Positions 59,775 to 64,000 of a stretch of DNA of 64,000 bases are shown here, one piece after another. Position 1 is the first letter of the stretch. Each line of letters starts with the position of its first letter. Source of the DNA: Paenibacillus silagei (GTDB taxonomy: Bacteria; Bacillota; Bacilli; Paenibacillales; Paenibacillaceae); assembly GCF_017874735.1 (NCBI RefSeq), contig NZ_JAGGLV010000031.1:17515-81514 (forward strand), given 5' to 3'. Below the pieces are notes generated by a model, which was not told where the DNA came from, searched no databases, and worked only from the letters and a program-made list of their open reading frames with translations. The translations under genes and the position numbers were made by a program.

Positions 59775-60251
59775 TTAGCGATAGAAGTCAGCCATATCTC
59801 CAAACAACCGTTTAATAAATTCAAGCTCGCTTTCGTTATATTTCCCCAAAAATTCGTACATTCTTTGCTTTTCCTTCGCATGAAGCTCATCATGAGCAGC
59901 AAATAGCTTTTTGCCGACAGACGTTAGCCGAAAATACACTTCCTTTTTGTTGTCGTTGAGCTGGGCTTTTCGAACCCAACCTGCCTTTAGTAATTTATTT
60001 GCGATCTTGGAGGTATTTCCTTTGCTTAAATTGATTCTCTCCGCGATGGAAGTGAGATTGATCGGCTCCTGCTCACCGATGCACGCAATGATGTGCAGTT
60101 CCGTCATATTCAAGCTGAATTCCGATTCAATATGTTTCCGGATATCCTCCAGGTATGTGGCAGTTATTCGGGTTTCATATTGCTCTTTTTGCTCAAGAAA
60201 CTGAACGAAAAATTTATGAATGGCGGTTTTGTTCTTATTGGCAGTATCCAT
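59775..60251 (-). CDS. MarR-family regulator
   Basis: A 158-residue winged-helix protein. The recognition part reads INLTSIAERINLSKGNTSKI, with the wing NDNKKEVYFRLTSVGKKLF. Flanking helices make up the dimer interface. It is divergent from the RidA/monooxygenase gene pair, and a 30-bp perfect palindrome at 60369 lies in the gap. A TATAAT sequence about 35 bases upstream of its start (minus strand) is a good -10. It most likely represses itself and the divergent pair until a phenolic or aromatic ligand is bound; the ligand is inferred from the monooxygenase. Confidence 0.92.
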   Translation of the reverse strand: MDTANKNKTAIHKFFVQFLEQKEQYETRITATYLEDIRKHIESEFSLNMTELHIIACIGEQEPINLTSIAERINLSKGNTSKIANKLLKAGWVRKAQLNDNKKEVYFRLTSVGKKLFAAHDELHAKEKQRMYEFLGKYNESELEFIKRLFGDMADFYR

Positions 60252-60368
60252 GATTATACTGGCTCCTAAACTTGTTTTTATTATTATATCATAAATTGTT
60301 CTCTGTGAAACAAATGTTAATACACTTATTTATATTAGGGTTGACAGGACAAATAGCAACAAAGTAAA

Positions 60369-60398
60369 CTGATATTGTTTCATATGAAACAATATCAG
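60369..60398. promoter_or_regulatory. 30-bp perfect palindrome, likely MarR operator
   Basis: CTGATATTGTTTCAT and its exact complement meet at CATATG. It lies just downstream of TTGACA (60341-60346), whose -10 region (TAAACT, 60365-60370) the palindrome overlaps, so a bound MarR dimer would block transcription of the RidA and monooxygenase genes. Confidence 0.75.
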
Positions 60399-60540
60399 AA
60401 TATAATTTTCATCACACTTGTTTTATCAGGCAGTAAAAAAGGTTCCAACGAAACAATAATTAATGAAGGAGGTTTACTGGAAATACTTGACCACTTTTCA
60501 AGAGAAGATTTATAAATATGGGAATGGAGCCTACCTGCCT

Positions 60541-60942
60541 ATGGAAATTGTGAATCCGAAGATATTGACGGACAAGGTTACATCTGTAATTTCTCATGTC
60601 GTGGTAACTACTGCCTCAAAACTGGCTTTCATCTCAGGTCAGGTTTCTGTAGATGAATCAGGAGCATTGATCGGTTCAGGGGACTATTACGCGCAAGCGA
60701 TTCAAGTGTTCACCAATCTTAAGTATGCATTGGAAGCCGTGCAAGCGGATCCCTTGTGCATTGCAAAAATGAATATTTTTGTCGTTAACCACAGCCCGGA
60801 TTTGATTTCGATTATTTTTGACGCCGGATTTCATGTGTTTGGCCCTAACTGGCCGAAGACAGCAAGTACCTATATAGGCGTTCAAGCACTAGCCGATCCT
60901 GAATGGCTTATCGAAATAGACGCTATCGTGATCTTCCCATAA
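60541..60942 (+). CDS. RidA/YjgF-family protein
   Basis: A protein of about 133 residues of the RidA (YjgF/YER057c/UK114) trimeric family, which hydrolyses reactive imines or acts in degradation of aromatic compounds. Typical segments are KLAFISGQVSVDESGALIGS, DYYAQAIQVFTNLKYALEA and the C-terminal TYIGVQALADPEWLIEIDAI. The arginine of active RidA (in the xxRxxVGV position) is replaced, as ASTYIGVQ lacks it, so deaminase activity is doubtful. Start choice is uncertain: ATG at 60541 fits the family, but a perfect AAGGAGG (60466-60472) precedes an in-frame TTG at 60484. It is followed 24 bases later by the FAD monooxygenase gene. Confidence 0.85.
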   Translation: MEIVNPKILTDKVTSVISHVVVTTASKLAFISGQVSVDESGALIGSGDYYAQAIQVFTNLKYALEAVQADPLCIAKMNIFVVNHSPDLISIIFDAGFHVFGPNWPKTASTYIGVQALADPEWLIEIDAIVIFP

Positions 60943-60966
60943 TGTATAAGAAAAGAGGTTATTGAT

Positions 60967-62463
60967 ATGAAATATGAAGTCATCCTGATTGGTGGCGGTC
61001 CTGTCGGCATGATGTTGGCTGGAGAATTGGCCTTAGCCGGTGTAAAGGTATGCGTCATTGAGCAACTAAAGGAGACAACCCCATATTCACGTGCGCTTAC
61101 CGTACATCCACGCACGCTTGAAATATTAGATATGCGTGGAGTGAAAACACAATTAATCAAGCAAGGCCGCTTACTTTCGAGAGGACATTTCGCCGGATTA
61201 GATACTCCTTTGGATTTCTCGGTGTTGGATTCTTCTTCCAATCATACCCTCTTTTTACCGCAGAGTGAGACGGAGAAGGTGCTGGAGAACTGGACTCTTA
61301 GTCTTGGCGCGGAGGTCTTGAGAGAGGTTGAGGCTCTGTCTGTGCATCAGGATGAGAATGGGGTCAACGTTAAGATCGCGGGACCGCATGGAGAAACAAC
61401 GTTAAGATCAGCATATGTGGTAGGTACGGATGGAGCCAGAAGCTTGGTTCGCAAACACGCAAATATATCCTTTGAAGGTACAGATGCGACCTTCACGGCT
61501 ATTCTGGGGGATGCCGTTCTATCTGATTTGGCTCCTATGAGTGTCATATCCCGAATTACAGAACAAGGATTAGTCAGCATCATTCCAATACATGATCATA
61601 TCTATCGAGTCTTGATGATCGATATGGAGAGACGTAACGTCTCCAAGGATGAGAGCGTTACATTGGAAGAGTTTCGTTCATCGCTCATCCGTACGACCGG
61701 AAGCGACCTGGGATTGAACGATGTGAAATGGATGTCCCGATTTGGAAATGCTACACGGCAAGCGGGACGCTATCGGAATGGTCGATTGTTCTTGGCGGGA
61801 GATTCGGCGCACATTCATTTTCCCGCTGGTGGGCAGGGAATGAACGTCGGCTTACAAGAAGCGATGAACCTAGGCTGGAAGCTTGCAGGAGCAATCAAAG
61901 GCTGGGCTCCAGACTGGCTATTAGACAGTTATCATGCCGAACGTTTTCCATGGAATACGGCCTTGCTCCGGAATACCGAGGTCCAAACCCTGCTTCTGGA
62001 CGTGACCCCTCTCATCACGGAACTGCGAAGCATGCTGGCTAATCTGATTCAAATACCGGAGGCTAATTATCAAATCGCTGCACAAATTTCCGCCCTGGAC
62101 GTACATTATGCACCCGACGCCGAAGCGCGTTCCCATCCTTTAAACGGGAAACGTTTCAAAGATCTAAGCTTAAAGCTGAAAGACGGGCAATTAATTAACT
62201 CCTATCCACTCCTGCACAAAGGTACTTTTCTTCTGTTGCATTTCCATTCTAATGAACAGAATAGCGGTCAATGGGAAAAGTATAGCAACCTTCAAGTTGT
62301 ACATGCCTCTTTAGCTGAGGCCGACGCGGATTGGAACGACGTCCACACAGCGCTTATTCGGCCGGATGGACATATTGCCTGGGCGATTTCTCTAACCGAT
62401 CCAAATCCAATTCAAACCATAAAAGAAGGAATCATTCGGTGGTGCGGAAACATTACCGTGTAG
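60967..62463 (+). CDS. FAD-dependent aromatic monooxygenase
   Basis: A 498-residue flavoprotein hydroxylase (PheA/TfdB/MhpA type). The FAD-binding Rossmann motif is VILIGGGPVGMMLAGELALA, followed by VCVIEQ. The second motif, YVVGTDGARSLVRK, contacts FAD and NADPH. The third, GRLFLAGDSAHIHFPAGGQG, and MNVGLQEAMNLGWKLAG bind the FAD ribose and pyrophosphate. The C-terminal part (from about 370) is the thioredoxin-like dimer domain. Likely substrates are phenols or polycyclic aromatics, as in antibiotic-modifying relatives. It is cotranscribed with the RidA-like gene and controlled by the divergent MarR protein. Confidence 0.93.
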   Translation: MKYEVILIGGGPVGMMLAGELALAGVKVCVIEQLKETTPYSRALTVHPRTLEILDMRGVKTQLIKQGRLLSRGHFAGLDTPLDFSVLDSSSNHTLFLPQSETEKVLENWTLSLGAEVLREVEALSVHQDENGVNVKIAGPHGETTLRSAYVVGTDGARSLVRKHANISFEGTDATFTAILGDAVLSDLAPMSVISRITEQGLVSIIPIHDHIYRVLMIDMERRNVSKDESVTLEEFRSSLIRTTGSDLGLNDVKWMSRFGNATRQAGRYRNGRLFLAGDSAHIHFPAGGQGMNVGLQEAMNLGWKLAGAIKGWAPDWLLDSYHAERFPWNTALLRNTEVQTLLLDVTPLITELRSMLANLIQIPEANYQIAAQISALDVHYAPDAEARSHPLNGKRFKDLSLKLKDGQLINSYPLLHKGTFLLLHFHSNEQNSGQWEKYSNLQVVHASLAEADADWNDVHTALIRPDGHIAWAISLTDPNPIQTIKEGIIRWCGNITV

Positions 62464-62606
62464 TAATTCGGGATAAACTAAAATCACGCAGTGTTGTCTT
62501 GCTAGGATCGAAGCCAAGGAACTCCGCTGGCGCTGGTTATCCTTGACCGGCCGGCGGAGCTGGCGACTGGAGGAACTTTTGCGGTAGGGAAATGATCCAG
62601 AAAAAT

Positions 62607-62647
62607 AAGAACAGCCCATTAGATAAAAAATCTAATGGGCTGTTCTT
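62607..62647. terminator. Terminator of the tRNA cluster
   Basis: AAGAACAGCCCATTAGA and TCTAATGGGCTGTTCTT form a 17-bp perfect stem with a seven-base loop, directly downstream of the last tRNA (Leu) on the minus strand and followed there by a T-run. Confidence 0.9.
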
Positions 62648-62658
62648 ACTAAAAATAA

Positions 62659-62737
62659 TACCGGCGAGAGGACTCGAACCTCCACGGTTTCCCACTCGAT
62701 TTTGAGTCGAGCGCGTCTGCCATTCCGCCACGCCGGC
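62659..62737 (-). tRNA. tRNA-Leu (CAA)
   Basis: Full cloverleaf with a class II variable arm; anticodon loop CTCAAAA. The 3' CCA is not encoded. Last tRNA of the cluster. Confidence 0.93.
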
Positions 62738-62768
62738 GTATACATATATAAATTCCAGAAAAAAATAA

Positions 62769-62842
62769 TGGAGGTGCCACCCAGATTTGAACTGGGGATA
62801 AAGCTTTTGCAGAGCTTTGCCTTACCACTTGGCTATGGCACC
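62769..62842 (-). tRNA. tRNA-Cys (GCA)
   Basis: Cloverleaf with anticodon loop CTGCAAA and acceptor GGTGCCA/TGGCACC; CCA is encoded. Confidence 0.95.
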
Positions 62843-62850
62843 ACATGAAA

Positions 62851-62925
62851 TGGAGCGGACGACGGGAATCGAACCCGCGACCCTCGCCTTGGCAAGGCGA
62901 TGCTCTACCGCTGAGCCACGTCCGC
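62851..62925 (-). tRNA. tRNA-Gly (GCC)
   Basis: Cloverleaf with GCC in the anticodon loop and acceptor GCGGACG/CGTCCGC; CCA is encoded. Confidence 0.95.
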
Positions 62926-62931
62926 ATATAA

Positions 62932-63006
62932 TGGCTGGGGATATAGGAATCGAACCTATGAATGACGGAGTCAAAGTCCGTTGCCTTACCGCTTGGCTAA
63001 TCCCCA
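62932..63006 (-). tRNA. tRNA-Gln (TTG)
   Basis: Cloverleaf with TTG anticodon and acceptor TGGGGAT/ATCCCCA; CCA is encoded. Confidence 0.95.
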
Positions 63007-63026
63007 ATATATTTTTTAAAAGAAAA

Positions 63027-63103
63027 TGGGGCGACCGATGGGTCTCGAACCCACGAATGCCGGAACCACAATCCGGTGCGTTAACCCCTTCGCCACGGTC
63101 GCC
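63027..63103 (-). tRNA. tRNA-His (GTG), copy 2
   Basis: Cloverleaf with GTG anticodon; the extra G(-1) opposite C73 typical of tRNA-His is encoded, and CCA follows. Identical to the copy at 63151-63227. Confidence 0.96.
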
Positions 63104-63150
63104 ATGTGAAGCTTTTAAGTTGTATTGCTATGTAATTCTTATAAAAGAAA

Positions 63151-63227
63151 TGGGGCGACCGATGGGTCTCGAACCCACGAATGCCGGAACCACAATCCGG
63201 TGCGTTAACCCCTTCGCCACGGTCGCC
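63151..63227 (-). tRNA. tRNA-His (GTG), copy 1
   Basis: Same 77 bases as the downstream copy, with G(-1), GTG anticodon and encoded CCA. The flanks differ apart from a short A-rich stretch. Confidence 0.96.
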
Positions 63228-63253
63228 ATATGATTCTTTTATATGAAATTACT

Positions 63254-63327
63254 TGGCAGGGGCAGCAGGAATTGAACCCACACCAACGGTTTTGGAGACC
63301 GTTGTTCTACCTTTAAACTATGCCCCT
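63254..63327 (-). tRNA. tRNA-Trp (CCA)
   Basis: Cloverleaf with anticodon loop CTCCAAA and acceptor AGGGGCA/TGCCCCT; 3' CCA is encoded. Confidence 0.96.
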
Positions 63328-63333
63328 AAAAAA

Positions 63334-63419
63334 TGGTGGAGGCTGATGGATTCGAACCACCGAACACGTACGTGAGCAGATTTACAGTCTGATGCGTTTG
63401 GCCACTTCGCTAAGCCTCC
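63334..63419 (-). tRNA. tRNA-Tyr (GTA)
   Basis: Class II cloverleaf with a long variable arm; anticodon loop CTGTAAA; CCA is encoded. Confidence 0.96.
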
Positions 63420-63425
63420 ACGGTA

Positions 63426-63501
<76 letters not shown>

Positions 63502-63516
63502 ATATTAAGTTGTGTA

Positions 63517-63592
63517 TGGTGGCGCGGGAGGGAATCGAACCCCCGACACAAGGATTTTCAGTCCTTTGCTCTACCGACTGAGCTACCGAGCC
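63517..63592 (-). tRNA. tRNA-Phe (GAA) with an acceptor-stem mismatch
   Basis: Cloverleaf with anticodon loop CTGAAAA; CCA is encoded. The acceptor arms read GGCTCGG and CCGCGCC, so T4 faces C69; the usual Bacillus 3' arm is CCGAGCC, which would pair fully. Confidence 0.93.
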
Positions 63593-63725
63593 ATAAAAGT
63601 AATTTTGTAAAGATGGCGGAACAGGGTGGGATACTCTTCACTCCGTTACGAGATTGCGAAGTATTCCTTACGATGCCTATGCTTCAACGAACCCAGGGAT
63701 TTCTCATCCCTTACGCTATTAAAAA
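63593..63725. other. 133-base spacer inside the tRNA cluster
   Basis: All other spacers in the cluster are under 50 bases. This one holds imperfect inverted segments (GGGATACTCTTCACTC against GCGAAGTATTCC, and AGGGATT against AATCCCT-like bases) and begins ATGGCGGAAC, as does the 3' end of tRNA-Asp next to it. I see no complete tRNA in it. Confidence 0.5.
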
Positions 63726-63803
63726 TGGCGGAACCGACGGGATTCGAACCCGCGATCTCCTGCGTGACAGGCAGGCATGTTAGGCCAACTACACCACGGT
63801 TCC
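63726..63803 (-). tRNA. tRNA-Asp (GTC)
   Basis: Cloverleaf with anticodon loop CTGTCAC and acceptor GGAACCG/CGGTTCC; CCA is encoded. Confidence 0.96.
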
Positions 63804-63884
<81 letters not shown>

Positions 63885-63916
63885 TCATTATACAAAATCT
63901 ATTCAGTTAAGATAGA

Positions 63917-63992
63917 TGGTGGAGGCTGAGGGGTTCGAACCCCCGACCCTCTGCTTGTAAGGCAGATGCTCTCCCAGCTGAGCTAAGCCTCC
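63917..63992 (-). tRNA. tRNA-Val (TAC)
   Basis: Cloverleaf with anticodon loop CTTACAA and acceptor GGAGGCT/AGCCTCC; CCA is encoded. First tRNA of the cluster within the window; the order Val-Met-Asp-Phe-Thr-Tyr-Trp-His-Gln-Gly-Cys-Leu matches the Bacillus trnD type. Confidence 0.96.
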
Positions 63993-64000
63993 ATGTATCA

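Noticed and set aside
62464..62606. Possible small gene or gene remnant between the monooxygenase gene and the tRNA terminator
   Set aside because: Only unsupported short frames and an imperfect CTCCGC/GCGGAG dyad are present; nothing could be named.

Overview
The window looks like a chromosomal segment of a Paenibacillus-type member of the Bacillota. This is inferred from gene content: several LplB/LplC/lipoprotein sugar ABC importers, each beside AraC-type or YesM/YesN-type regulators; strong AAGGAGG-type ribosome binding sites; frequent TTG and GTG starts; and a long tRNA cluster in the Bacillus trnD order. Most of the sequence is moderately GC-rich. More AT-rich genes lie at about 447-5990, 24380-27480, 38300-38830, 49200-50920 and 56500-62460.

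Layout from left to right. 1-317: cut-off EamA transporter. 447-5990 (minus): two-component system, MacB-like ABC transporter and a lipoprotein, read from directly behind a GbsR-like regulator (5994-6572). 6796-10006 (plus): MalF/MalG/solute-binding-protein sugar importer. 10067-10265: hairpin repeat element. 10407-12518: HAD phosphatase, SMR transporter and metallophosphoesterase. 12643-14942 (minus): methionine importer metNIQ, whose metN has no ATG, GTG or TTG start. 15248-24173 (minus): response regulator, YesM-type kinase, second response regulator and an LplABC-type importer. 24383-26748: two AT-rich secreted proteins beside an IS200-type remnant (about 27035-27195). 27487-34726 (minus): BmpA-type nucleoside importer with a nucleoside hydrolase and an ADP-ribosylglycohydrolase-family protein, behind a candidate PurR operator. 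35053-38249: two AraC regulators. 38302-39456: small unknown gene and dense hairpin repeats. 39463-47567: LplABC-type importer, AraC regulator and LacZ-type beta-galactosidase. 47676-49146: MerR/aldo-keto reductase pair. 49225-50919: membrane protein/TetR pair. 50977-54861: third LplABC-type importer, with a frameshifted permease, and an HxlR regulator. 54897-56345: large unknown protein. 56521-59423: MarR, small unknown protein, GntR and CynX-like transporter. 59444-59690: remnant of a T-box-controlled ilvB gene. 59775-62463: MarR, RidA-like protein and FAD monooxygenase. 62659-63992 (minus): thirteen tRNA genes, continuing past the right edge.

The main theme is uptake of carbohydrates and nucleosides, with a dedicated regulator beside each importer. 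The points most worth a second look are the T-box/ilvB scar, the purine-nucleoside operon with its paired PurBox-like sites and unusual enzyme pair, the metN start codon, the frameshifted permease, several well-placed regulator palindromes, and at least five different families of palindromic intergenic repeats. I did not find a clearly new defence or biosynthetic system. The least explained genes are 24383-25450, 38435-38824 and 54897-56345.
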